Assembly (NCBI GenBank): GCA_023249395.1
Contig: JAHFCS010000038.1
Location: 1 to 10,216, forward strand
Direction of reading: 5' to 3'
DNA: 10,216 nucleotides
Source: Gemmatimonadota bacterium
GTDB taxonomy: Bacteria; Gemmatimonadota; Gemmatimonadetes; Gemmatimonadales; Gemmatimonadaceae
The notes below the pieces were generated by a model. The model worked only from the letters and a program-made list of their open reading frames with translations, was not told the DNA's origin and made no database searches. Made by a program: the position numbers and the translations under genes. Each line of letters opens with the position of its first letter. The first letter of the stretch is position 1. Shown piece by piece: positions 1 to 7,366 of this stretch.

Positions 1-1
1 A

Positions 2-598
2 CCGTACGTAATCGAGCGCTCGAGCCGCGGAGAGCGGACCTACGACGTCTTTTCGCGCCTCCTCATGGACCGCATCATTTTCCTCGGCACGCCGATAAAT
101 GATGACGTGGCGAATGTCGTGATCGCGCAGCTCCTCTTCCTCGAAGCTGACAATCCGGAGCGCGACATCCACATCTACATCAACTCGCCGGGCGGGAGTG
201 TCTCGGCGGGGATGGCGATCTACGATACGATGCAGTTCCTGAAGTCGCCGGTGAACACCAACTGCATGGGCCTGGCGGCAAGCATGGGGTCGTTCCTTCT
301 GGCCGCCGGGAGACCGGGAAAGCGCTCGGCGCTGCCCCATTCGCGGATCATGATCCACCAGCCGAGCGGTGGAACCCAGGGAACGGCCTCCGATATCGAG
401 ATTCAGGCCCGGGAGATCCTCTATCTGCGCTCAAAAATGAACGAACTCTTCTCGAAACATACGGGTCGGGCCGTCGAGCAGATCGAGCGCGACATGGACC
501 GCGACCGCTTCATGTCTGCCGAAGAGGCACGTGACTACGGCTTGATTGACAACGTCCTTAATTACCGGGGACAGATGGAGGAAGCGCTCAAGCGCTAG
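2..598 (+). CDS. clpP: ATP-dependent Clp protease proteolytic subunit ClpP (5' partial)
   Basis: ClpP is a serine peptidase that forms a cytoplasmic double-heptamer chamber and degrades proteins unfolded and fed in by ClpX or a related ATPase. The frame is open from base 2 to the TAG at 596-598, giving 198 visible residues. The ATG at 65 is probably internal, because the upstream codons read PYVIERSSRGERTYDVFSRL, the usual ClpP N-terminus; only a few residues and the start are missing. The catalytic triad is visible as Ser94 (in AASMGS), His119 (in MIHQP) and Asp168 (in RDRF), counted from base 2. The spacing matches E. coli S97/H122/D171. The oligomer-forming GGSVSAG stretch and the GLID end are also present. 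clpX follows after a 171-bp spacer, so the pair encodes protease and unfoldase. Identity is very secure. Confidence 0.97.
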   Translation, partial: PYVIERSSRGERTYDVFSRLLMDRIIFLGTPINDDVANVVIAQLLFLEADNPERDIHIYINSPGGSVSAGMAIYDTMQFLKSPVNTNCMGLAASMGSFLLAAGRPGKRSALPHSRIMIHQPSGGTQGTASDIEIQAREILYLRSKMNELFSKHTGRAVEQIERDMDRDRFMSAEEARDYGLIDNVLNYRGQMEEALKR

Positions 599-615
599 GC
601 CCCCTGCGATAGTGC

Positions 616-644
616 TTGACCATATCCCAAACCGCTGTTAGTTC
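616..644 (+). promoter_or_regulatory. possible sigma70-type promoter before clpX
   Basis: A TTGACC hexamer at 616-621 matches the -35 consensus in five of six bases and lies in a locally AT-richer stretch of the clpP-clpX spacer. A 17-nt gap leads to TAGTTC at 639-644, a poor -10. It would allow clpX to be transcribed separately from clpP. The weak -10 makes this tentative. Confidence 0.22.
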
Positions 645-663
645 TTCATTAGCATGTGTTTCC

Positions 664-747
664 GGCCGCCCGCCGGGTGGCCTGCAAAATCAGCCTGAAT
701 CCTTCGATGTGCCTTACCGGCTTTCCGCCGGAGCGGCCGGCGGGTGG
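664..747 (+). repeat. GC-rich alternative hairpins in the clpP-clpX spacer
   Basis: Three mutually competing stems can be drawn. One is 664-670 with 676-682 (7 bp, one G-U, 5-nt loop). One is 725-731 with 737-743 (CCGCCGG/CCGGCGG, perfect 7 bp, 5-nt loop). The third is a long-range 11-bp stem, 666-676 with 737-747, with one G-U. None is followed by a T run, so a simple intrinsic terminator is unlikely. The structure ends 22 nt before the clpX ATG and might act on transcript processing or clpX translation. The base pairing is seen directly; the role is inference. Confidence 0.4.
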
Positions 748-769
748 TTCGGGCGTCGCCCCCTGTTGA

Positions 770-2011
770 ATGTCTCAAGACAAGCATCTCCGCTGTTCGT
801 TCTGCGGCAAATCGAAGGACTCGGTCCGGAAGTTCATCTCCGGTCCCTCGGTGTACATCTGCAATGAGTGCATTGCCCTGTGCAACGAGATCCTCGCCGA
901 GGACGAAGAGCGAGAGGTATCCGAGGCGATCACTCAGGTCCCGTCGCCCCAGGAGATCAAGGACGTTCTCGACCAGTACGTCATTGGGCAGGAACAGGCG
1001 AAGAAAGCCCTCGCAGTCTCAGTCTACAACCACTACAAGCGCATCAATTCAAGCTCCCTCAAGGACGACGAGGTCGAGCTCGACAAGTCCAATATTCTAC
1101 TCATCGGACCTACAGGCGTCGGTAAGACGCTGCTTGCCCGAACACTGGCCAGAATTCTCGACGTTCCATTCACGATCGCCGACGCCACGACGTTGACCGA
1201 GGCGGGATACGTCGGCGAGGACGTCGAGAACATCCTCGTCCGGCTCCTTCAGGCGGGCGACTTCAATATCGCCGAATGCGAGCGCGGCATCGTCTACATC
1301 GACGAGATCGACAAGATCGCCCGCAAATCGGAGAATCCGAGCATTACCCGCGACGTGTCGGGCGAGGGCGTGCAGCAGGCGCTGCTCAAGATCATCGAAG
1401 GAACGGTCGCATCGGTTCCGCCGCAGGGCGGAAGGAAGCACCCGCAGCAGGAGTACATCCAGCTCAACACCAAGGACATCCTGTTCGTCTGCGGAGGCGC
1501 CTTCGACGGCCTGGAAAAGATCATCGAAGCGCGTACCGGACGAAGACAGATCGGCTTCAACACGCAGGCTGGATTGAAGGAGAAGGACATCACCAACCCA
1601 TTCGGCGAGGTGGAGCCGGACGATCTGCTGCGGTACGGAATGATCCCCGAGCTGGTGGGTCGCCTTCCGGTGACTGTCGCACTCGACGCACTGGACGAGA
1701 AGTCACTCGTGAGAATCCTCAAGGAGCCCAAGAACGCGCTGACCAAGCAGTACGCGAAGCTGTTCGGACTCGAGGAAGTGAAGATCACCTTCGACGAAGG
1801 GGCTCTCACGGCCATCGCGACGAAAGCGCTCAAGCGCGGCACCGGCGCGCGCGGACTTCGCGCGATTCTCGAGGAAGTTCTGATGGACGTGATGTTCGAC
1901 CTGCCGAGCAGGGAGGACGTCGTCGAGGTAAAGGTGACGGAGGCGTGTATCACGAACGGCACGCAGCCGCTGCTGGAGATCTCGCCCGTCCGCCGGAAGA
2001 AGGAAGCGTAA
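770..2011 (+). CDS. clpX: ATP-dependent Clp protease ATP-binding subunit ClpX
   Basis: ClpX is a hexameric AAA+ unfoldase that recognises tagged or misfolded proteins, unfolds them with ATP and threads them into ClpP. The 413 residues are normal for the family. Visible in order: an N-terminal zinc-binding domain with Cys9, Cys12, Cys31 and Cys34; Walker A GPTGVGKT at 113-120; the pore-1 loop GYVG at 146-149; Walker B with Asp178-Glu179; the RKH pore loop at 222-224; the IGF loop at 261-263 that docks on ClpP; and the sensor-2 Arg361 in GTGARG. Every functional element is intact. The ATG at 770 gives the usual start just before the zinc finger, but no clear Shine-Dalgarno sequence precedes it. 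It lies between clpP and lon on the same strand, a common proteolysis cluster in bacteria. Confidence 0.98.
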   Translation: MSQDKHLRCSFCGKSKDSVRKFISGPSVYICNECIALCNEILAEDEEREVSEAITQVPSPQEIKDVLDQYVIGQEQAKKALAVSVYNHYKRINSSSLKDDEVELDKSNILLIGPTGVGKTLLARTLARILDVPFTIADATTLTEAGYVGEDVENILVRLLQAGDFNIAECERGIVYIDEIDKIARKSENPSITRDVSGEGVQQALLKIIEGTVASVPPQGGRKHPQQEYIQLNTKDILFVCGGAFDGLEKIIEARTGRRQIGFNTQAGLKEKDITNPFGEVEPDDLLRYGMIPELVGRLPVTVALDALDEKSLVRILKEPKNALTKQYAKLFGLEEVKITFDEGALTAIATKALKRGTGARGLRAILEEVLMDVMFDLPSREDVVEVKVTEACITNGTQPLLEISPVRRKKEA

Positions 2012-2015
2012 TTCC

Positions 2016-2127
2016 GGTACCCGATTCCAGGTACCCGATTCTCTGCGCCAGGTACCAGCTAACAGGTACCAGGTACCAGATTCCCGGTACCAGATTCCCG
2101 GTACCAGCTACCAACTACCCGATGCCA
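2016..2127 (+). repeat. phased heptamer tandem repeat array (GGTACCA-type) between clpX and lon
   Basis: Seven exact GGTACC palindromes start at 2016, 2030, 2051, 2065, 2072, 2086 and 2100. The steps are 14, 21, 14, 7, 14 and 14 bp, all multiples of 7. The best-conserved unit is a 14-mer, GGTACCAGATTCCC, present twice in tandem (2072-2099), with variants ending in CTAACA or CTACCA. The pattern decays towards lon into ACTACCCGATGCCA (2114-2127). The array fills most of the 156-bp clpX-lon spacer and is noncoding: a 7-bp unit shifts frame each copy, and both flanking genes have complete family ends. It resembles in style the short tandemly repeated repetitive heptamers described in cyanobacteria. 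Function is unknown. Confidence 0.85.
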
Positions 2128-2151
2128 GTTGCCAGCAATCGGCAATTGGTA
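2123..2151 (+). repeat. hairpin directly upstream of lon
   Basis: CCAGTTGCC (2125-2133) pairs with GGCAATTGG (2141-2149) as a 9-bp stem with one G-U pair and a 7-nt loop. Two more pairs at the base extend it to 2123-2151. It ends 16 nt before the lon GTG. No T run follows, so it is not a standard intrinsic terminator. It may influence read-through from clpX or access of ribosomes to lon, or may simply be a degenerate continuation of the adjoining repeat array. Confidence 0.45.
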
Positions 2152-2167
2152 ACCCCAAACTCATAAA

Positions 2168-4615
2168 GTGACTCAGGAATACTTGCGCGACGGTGAGACG
2201 GTGCAGGCGGCCGATCGCATACCCGTCCTGCCGCTCCGTGACGTCGTCGTCTTTCCGTACGTCGTAATTCCTCTCCTTGTCGGACGTCCCGCCTCGCTGG
2301 CGGCGATCGACGCTGCCGTAGAGACTGACAAGCTCATCCTGCTCGTCGCCCAGAAGGAGGGCGAGACGCAGGAGCCGGGCGCTGCCGACCTGCACCGCAC
2401 CGGCGTGCTCGGCCGCGTGCTTCAGGTGGTGCGCCTCCCCAACGGCAGCACGCGCGTCCTCGTCGAAGGCTTTGCGAGAGCGAAAGTCACCCGCTACACG
2501 GCCACCGGGCCTTACATCCGGGCCAATGCGCTGCCGATTCAGTGGGTTGCGCCTGAGCCGGGAACGGAAACGCGTCCGCTGGCCAACCGGGTGATGTCGC
2601 TGTTCGAGGAGTACGTGGCGCTGCACCGGCGGATTCCGCCCGAGGTGGTGGGCCTCATCCAGAGCACGGAGTCCGAGGAGAGGCAGGCGTGGGGCGTTGC
2701 GGCTCACATCGCGGTCAAGTTCGACCTGCGCCAGCACCTGCTCGAGTCCCGCTCGCTCAAGAACCTGCTCGAATCTCTCTCCGAGACGCTGGCTAGCGAG
2801 GGCGAGCTGCTCAAGCTCGAGCGGAAGATAGACGACGATGTGAGAGGCGCGCTCTTCCAGAATCAGCGCGAGTTCTACCTCCAGGAGCAGCTCCGCGCGA
2901 TTCACAAGGAGCTGGGAGAGGAGGACGGCGACGACTACACCGACCTCGAGGCGCAGGTCAACAAGAAGGCGCTTCCCGAGCTCGTGAAGACGAGGGCGCA
3001 CCGCGAGCTGAGGAAGCTCAGGCGAATGTCGCCGATGTCGCCCGAGTTCACGGTGTCGCGGAACTTCGTCGACTGGATCATCGGCATCCCATGGAATGAG
3101 CGGAGCGACGACGTGCTCGAAGTCGCCAACGCCCGGCGCATACTCGACGAGGATCACTACGGCCTCGAGGAAGTGAAGGAGAGGATTCTCGACTTCATCG
3201 CCGTGCTGTCGCTGGTTGGCCACATCGAAGGGCAGATCCTGTGCTTCGTCGGACCGCCGGGAGTCGGCAAGACTTCGCTCGGGCGCTCGATCGCGCGCGC
3301 GCTCGGACGACGCTTCATCCGGATGGCACTTGGAGGCGTACGGGATGAGGCGGAGATCCGCGGACACCGGCGCACGTACATCGGCTCGATGCCGGGAAGA
3401 ATCATCCAGGCAATGCGCCGGGCCGAGGTCGTGAATCCTGTGATTCTGCTGGACGAGGTGGACAAGCTCGGGCAGGACTATCGCGGCGACCCCGCGGCGG
3501 CACTGCTCGAGGTGCTCGACCCTGAGCAGAACACGACCTTCAACGACAATTACCTCGAGGTCGATTACGATCTCTCGCAGGTGCTGTTCATCACGACCGC
3601 GAATACACTTGCCGGAATTCCGGAGCCGTTGCGCGACCGGATGGAGATCATCCGGCTGCCGGGCTACCTCGACCACGAGAAGATGGCGATCGCGAGACAG
3701 TTCCTGATCCCTCGCCAGATCAAGGCCAATGGACTCGAGGTTGAGAACATCGCGTGGGAACCGGACGTACTCGGCGCGATCATGCGCGGCTATACACGCG
3801 AGGCGGGGGTGCGGGAGCTGGAGCGGCGCATCGCACGCGTGGCGCGTAAGCTCGCTCGACGACAGGCGGAACGCGCACCGGGCGACGTTAAGCAGACTGT
3901 CTCTGTGGACGACCTGCGGGAGCTCCTCGGTTCACCACCCTATGACCCGGACGATGCGTCGCTCGAGGACAAGGTGGGCGTGGCGTCGGGGTTGGCCTAT
4001 ACATCCGCCGGCGGTGAAGTCCTCGAGGTGGAAGTGACCGTCGTCAAGGGACGCGGAAAGGTTCAGCTCACCGGCACGCTCGGTGACGTGATGAAGGAAT
4101 CGGCGAGCGCTGCACTGAGCTACGCCCGAACGCGGGCGCACTCACTGGGCCTCGACGGCGACTTCTACAGGAACCGGGACATCCACATCCATATGCCGGC
4201 GGGAGCCACGCCGAAGGACGGTCCGTCGGCGGGAATCGCAATCGCGACTGGAGTGATAAGTGCGCTCACGGGTGTGCCGGTGCGCGGGGACGTCGCGATG
4301 ACTGGCGAGATCACGCTTCGCGGTCGAGTTCTTCCGATCGGCGGGCTGAAGGAAAAATCGGTCGCCGCCCACCGGAACAAGATCAGCGACGTAATCATCC
4401 CGTACGGGAATGGGCGGGATGTCGAGGATCTTCCGGAGGAAGTCCGCGCGTCGGTGCGCTTTCATCCTGTGAAGACGATGGATGAAGTTCTGACGATCGC
4501 GCTTCGCGGAGATGTCCTCAAGATCGGCGCGAGCAGGGCGGCGCGGCGGGCGGCAGCGGCCGTACCCAAGGAAGTTCCGAACGACCCGCTTCAGCCAGGA
4601 CTGACGGCTCACTGA
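2168..4615 (+). CDS. lon: ATP-dependent protease Lon (LonA type)
   Basis: Lon is a cytoplasmic hexameric AAA+ serine protease that degrades damaged and short-lived regulatory proteins. The 815 residues fit LonA. The substrate-binding N domain covers roughly 18-210 (LPLRDVVVFP near the start) and is followed by a coiled-coil helical region with YLQEQLRAIHKELGEED at about 237-253. The AAA+ module has Walker A GPPGVGKT at 362-369 and Walker B VILLDE at 425-430. The C-terminal peptidase has the catalytic Ser687 in PKDGPSAG and the partner Lys, Lys730 by the 43-residue spacing of E. coli S679/K722. The start is GTG at 2168, placed a normal distance before the N domain, but no ribosome binding site is visible. 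An in-frame GTG at 2201 is an alternative. The TGA overlaps the engB ATG (TGATG), implying translational coupling. Confidence 0.97.
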   Translation: MTQEYLRDGETVQAADRIPVLPLRDVVVFPYVVIPLLVGRPASLAAIDAAVETDKLILLVAQKEGETQEPGAADLHRTGVLGRVLQVVRLPNGSTRVLVEGFARAKVTRYTATGPYIRANALPIQWVAPEPGTETRPLANRVMSLFEEYVALHRRIPPEVVGLIQSTESEERQAWGVAAHIAVKFDLRQHLLESRSLKNLLESLSETLASEGELLKLERKIDDDVRGALFQNQREFYLQEQLRAIHKELGEEDGDDYTDLEAQVNKKALPELVKTRAHRELRKLRRMSPMSPEFTVSRNFVDWIIGIPWNERSDDVLEVANARRILDEDHYGLEEVKERILDFIAVLSLVGHIEGQILCFVGPPGVGKTSLGRSIARALGRRFIRMALGGVRDEAEIRGHRRTYIGSMPGRIIQAMRRAEVVNPVILLDEVDKLGQDYRGDPAAALLEVLDPEQNTTFNDNYLEVDYDLSQVLFITTANTLAGIPEPLRDRMEIIRLPGYLDHEKMAIARQFLIPRQIKANGLEVENIAWEPDVLGAIMRGYTREAGVRELERRIARVARKLARRQAERAPGDVKQTVSVDDLRELLGSPPYDPDDASLEDKVGVASGLAYTSAGGEVLEVEVTVVKGRGKVQLTGTLGDVMKESASAALSYARTRAHSLGLDGDFYRNRDIHIHMPAGATPKDGPSAGIAIATGVISALTGVPVRGDVAMTGEITLRGRVLPIGGLKEKSVAAHRNKISDVIIPYGNGRDVEDLPEEVRASVRFHPVKTMDEVLTIALRGDVLKIGASRAARRAAAAVPKEVPNDPLQPGLTAH

Positions 4616-5241
4616 TGCCGGTGCGCTCCGGAGACGACCCACTTGTCATCCGGAAGCTCGAGTTCATGGGCGGGATGGCGTCGGCCGGCGGTTGGCGGCC
4701 GGAGAGCACGTTGCCCGAGATCGCGTTTGCCGGTCGGTCGAACGTCGGCAAGTCGTCGCTGCTCAACCGCCTCGTCGGCAGAAAGAAGCTGGCCCGCGTC
4801 AGCAAGACGCCGGGGCGGACGCGCGAGATCAATTTCTTCCGCATCAACGACCAGTTTGTGTTCGCCGACCTGCCCGGCTACGGCTACGCCCGGGTGTCGA
4901 AGGAGCGAAAAGCGGAATGGCGCCCACTGCTCGAGGGGTACATCGCGAAGACTCCGCAGCTCTCGGGAGTAGTCCAGCTGCTGGACATGCGGCGCGAGCC
5001 GAGCGAAGATGACGTCTCGATGCTCGACTTTCTGGCGGAGCTGGGAATGCCGACGATCGTTGTTCTCACCAAGTCCGACAAGCTGTCGCGAAAGGCGGCG
5101 GCTGAGCGCGCCGAAGAGATCGCTCGTTCGCTGCTGCTCGACCCCGACCAGACGATCTCCTTCAGCTCGGTCACTGGCGAGGGACGGGACGAGCTGGCGA
5201 GCGCTATTGTGTCGGCCGTGGCTGCCGCGCCAAATGCGTAA
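4615..5241 (+). CDS. engB: ribosome biogenesis GTP-binding protein EngB (YsxC/YihA)
   Basis: EngB is an essential TRAFAC-class GTPase needed for maturation of the large ribosomal subunit. All G motifs are present in 208 residues: G1 GRSNVGKS at 40-47, G2 KTPGRT at 64-69, G3 DLPGYG at 85-90, G4 TKSD at 152-155 and a G5-like SSVTG around 184-188. The segment GYARVSKERKAEW after G3 and the N-terminal phrase before G1 are typical of this subfamily rather than Era or Der. The ATG at 4615 overlaps the lon stop by 1 nt. The lon-ysxC neighbourhood is also known from Bacillus subtilis, which supports the call. The last 8 nt overlap the start of the next gene, so engB sits in the middle of a coupled three-gene unit. 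Confidence 0.96.
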   Translation: MPVRSGDDPLVIRKLEFMGGMASAGGWRPESTLPEIAFAGRSNVGKSSLLNRLVGRKKLARVSKTPGRTREINFFRINDQFVFADLPGYGYARVSKERKAEWRPLLEGYIAKTPQLSGVVQLLDMRREPSEDDVSMLDFLAELGMPTIVVLTKSDKLSRKAAAERAEEIARSLLLDPDQTISFSSVTGEGRDELASAIVSAVAAAPNA

Positions 5242-5896
5242 TTTTGAAACGCCACTTGGCGTAGCGTTCGCCGCGGCCCTGATCGTCGCATGCGCGCCAC
5301 CGAGCACACAGAGTGGACCGCCAGTCGCCGTAACACCTGGTCCGGAGGCGGACGATACAACGGGCCGATCCACGCTGCCGGTAGGGTTCGGCTCGCTCCG
5401 CCAGGACGACATCGCGATCCGGCTCCAGCCTACCGGGTTCATCGTCCGCGCGATTCCGGTGGACGAGAATGTCATTCGATTGCTGACTCCCGATTCCTAC
5501 CGCGCACTGCGCGATCTGCAGGAAAGCAACCGCGGGTCGATCGATCGGATCACGCGGCGGTCGGGTGGCCGAAGGCCCGCCGTCTGGTACGTCTCGTTCT
5601 ACGGGCTGCAGCCGGAAGCCCGGTTCAGCCCGATGGACCTGGTCATCACGAGCGCGGGGCAGGACTTCAGGCCGATTGACGTGATTGGCCTGAGCACGGG
5701 CTTCGGCGAGGAGCGGCTCAAGCAGCGGGAGACACAGAGCGCGGTTTATCTCTACTCAGGCGAGATCGATCTCGATCATCCGCTGGTGGTGACGTTCCAG
5801 GGAGAGCGCAACGCAACCTGGGAGCAGGTGCTACAGAGAATCGAGCGGGAGAGAGCGCTGGTCAGGGCAAGGGCATCCGGCGGAACTGCACGGTGA
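5234..5896 (+). CDS. putative lipoprotein of unknown function
   Basis: I do not recognise this 220-residue protein. Its ATG at 5234 overlaps the engB end in ATGCGTAA, so it is probably co-translated with engB. The frame is open further upstream, but that part lies inside engB and is a shadow. The N-terminus has one Arg, a hydrophobic stretch (residues 8-18) and Cys20 in IVAC, a reasonable lipobox for signal peptidase II. A Pro/Gly/Thr-rich spacer (about 21-47) follows, as expected for a tethered periplasmic lipoprotein. The remainder (48-205) looks like a mixed alpha/beta globular domain containing WYVSFYG at about 117-123 and an Arg-rich C-terminal helix. Weak points for export are the short N-region and Glu5. 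It may be an envelope protein that merely shares a transcript with lon-engB. Confidence 0.75.
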   Translation: MRNFETPLGVAFAAALIVACAPPSTQSGPPVAVTPGPEADDTTGRSTLPVGFGSLRQDDIAIRLQPTGFIVRAIPVDENVIRLLTPDSYRALRDLQESNRGSIDRITRRSGGRRPAVWYVSFYGLQPEARFSPMDLVITSAGQDFRPIDVIGLSTGFGEERLKQRETQSAVYLYSGEIDLDHPLVVTFQGERNATWEQVLQRIERERALVRARASGGTAR

Positions 5897-5970
5897 GAAA
5901 GCAAACCGAGAGGGTCATAGTCTCTCTGTTGATTCTGCCAGGGCCTTCCCAGCGGTGCTAGCTTTGGTCA

Positions 5971-6810
5971 ATGCCCCTTCTTCCTCTGCGCAAGCTTACC
6001 GAGCGGCCGGATAGCCCGCTCGCCGACGAGTGGATCGAGCACCTCCGCGCCGCGCTCGCCGATCCCGCCGCTGACCGATCGCTCATCTGCCGGCGGACGC
6101 TCTGCGAGATCACTTACCCTGAGTATTCAGCGAGCTGGGAGACGGCCGTCGAAGACAAAAAGCTGCCGCTTCCCACGCGGCTCGCGTTGAGCGCCCTCGA
6201 CCCGCGGAATGTCACGCTCGAGCCCGAGTACTACGCCGAGTGCGACGACGAGCGATTCCAGAGGGTGAAGCCCCTCCTCTGGCTCTGGTACTCCTTCGAC
6301 AGAACGGTCCTCGGCGGACAGAGTGTCGAGCTTGGTGTAGCGCTCAGACGAGTTCTCGCCAGCCACATCTTCAAGCGCTGCGGCGCCAACTTCAAGGCAT
6401 TCCAGCACGTTGAGTTCTCCTTCGGCTACAACATGGAGGTCGGCGACGACGTCGTTATCCACCGCCACGTACTGCTCGATGACCGCGGCGGACTCGTGTT
6501 GGGCAATCGCGTCTCGGTGAGCGACTACGCCAACATCTACAGTCACACGCACAGCATCGTCGACCAGAAGGACGTGACCGACGCGATGACGCGCCTCGGG
6601 GAGGGCGTCCGCATCACATACCATGCGACTGTTCTCGCGGGGGTTCACGTCGGGGAGGAAGGAATGGTCGGAGCGCTTGCCGTTGCGACCAAGGACGTCC
6701 GCCCGTACCACGTGTACGTGGGAATACCCGCCAAGAGTGTGCGGGTAAAGCCTAACGCGCCACCAGAACTGTCGAGCCTGACATCGATCAGGGAGCGACG
6801 CGAGTCGTAA
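5971..6810 (+). CDS. hexapeptide-repeat (left-handed beta-helix) acyltransferase
   Basis: The C-terminal half (about 142-260 of 279 residues) shows repeated short hexapeptide turns, such as MEVGDDVVIHRHVLLDD, LVLGNRVSVSDYANIY and VLAGVHVGEEGMVG. It ends in VYVGIPAKSVRVKP, the classic finish of maltose or galactoside O-acetyltransferase-like enzymes. The candidate catalytic His is 192 or 194 in SHTHS. Such enzymes are trimers that acetylate or acylate sugars and cell-surface precursors using acyl-CoA; the acceptor cannot be told from sequence. The first 140 residues are not beta-helical and I do not recognise them. They are rich in acidic residues and include a Trp-rich LLWLWYSFD at 102-110. 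The ATG at 5971 follows a 74-bp spacer with no strong ribosome binding site. The gene stands alone and converges on the minus-strand block. Confidence 0.85.
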   Translation: MPLLPLRKLTERPDSPLADEWIEHLRAALADPAADRSLICRRTLCEITYPEYSASWETAVEDKKLPLPTRLALSALDPRNVTLEPEYYAECDDERFQRVKPLLWLWYSFDRTVLGGQSVELGVALRRVLASHIFKRCGANFKAFQHVEFSFGYNMEVGDDVVIHRHVLLDDRGGLVLGNRVSVSDYANIYSHTHSIVDQKDVTDAMTRLGEGVRITYHATVLAGVHVGEEGMVGALAVATKDVRPYHVYVGIPAKSVRVKPNAPPELSSLTSIRERRES

Positions 6811-6835
6811 CAGCCGGCCGAGGTGATGCCGGTCT

Positions 6836-6845
6836 CTGGCGCCAG
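6836..6845. repeat. 10-bp palindrome between convergent genes
   Basis: CTGGCGCCAG is a perfect palindrome inside the 40-bp gap between the stops of the acyltransferase and the ATPase-Nudix gene. It is nested in a TGATGC (6824-6829) / GCATCA (6848-6853) pair. It may fold in both transcripts and help end them, but it lacks a T run on either side. Confidence 0.25.
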
Positions 6846-6850
6846 CAGCA

Positions 6851-7366
6851 TCAGTAGACGCGAAGAACATCCTCCACAGGTCCTGCGTCTCCGGTGCCGA
6901 GAAGTTGATGGATCTCCCGGAGCGCCTCTCGCTCGCGCGGCCAGATGAAACGAGATTCCGCATCCTCGACCGAAAGCCACTCGTGACGCTGATGCTCCGC
7001 GCCGAGCGTCACCTCCCCGGGTTCGGCGACGAAGGCGGCAAATACCACAGCGAGCTGTATCGTCTCCAGCATGTGCAGATAGAACGGCTGGACGGTCACG
7101 TTGTACAGCCGCTCGAGTTCGAGGCCCGTTTCCTCGCGAACTTCACGCCTGGCCGCCGCCTCCGGGCGCTCGTCTCCTTCGATTCGTCCATGCACGGTTT
7201 CCCACGCGCTCGGGCAGCGCGTGTCCATCGCGCGCTGCACAACGAGCACGCGCCATCCTGAAGGCAACGGGCGAATGACGTAAATGTCCACGACACCGGG
7301 GGTGATCGAAGTCACCGGCGACGCGGTTTCAGAGATACTCGGACTCTCACGCGGTGAATCATACAT
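6851..7366 (-). other. Nudix hydrolase domain with possible internal start
   Basis: Nudix enzymes hydrolyse nucleoside diphosphates linked to another group. The Nudix box GX5EX7REUXEEXGU is matched perfectly at residues 488-510 of the fused frame (Gly488, Glu494, Arg502-Glu503, Glu506-Glu507, Gly509). The domain begins at VVDIYVIRPL and has a conserved EH...EWL segment later. Its layout recalls NudB-like dNTP or dihydroneopterin triphosphate pyrophosphatases, but the substrate is not established. An in-frame ATG at 7366 has a GGAG 10 nt upstream, so a free 171-residue Nudix protein could be made from it. Whether it acts as a fusion or a separate protein is open. Confidence 0.85.

Noticed and set aside
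2016..2113. CRISPR-like array
   Set aside because: The repeats are 7 or 14 bp without unique spacers of constant length, and no cas gene is nearby. It is a tandem heptamer array.
1276..2166. Open frame overlapping clpX and running through the heptamer repeats
   Set aside because: It is in another frame of clpX and has a low-complexity Arg-rich product. The tail is only the translated repeat array.
2108..3676. Long (522-codon) open frame on the minus strand opposite lon
   Set aside because: It lies entirely antisense to a well-supported lon gene. Its translation is rich in Arg, Glu, His and Leu with no recognisable domain, as expected from the complement of high-GC codons.
5908..5926. Possible terminator hairpin after the lipoprotein gene
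   Set aside because: GAGAG/CTCTC gives only a 5-6 bp weak stem and no T run follows.
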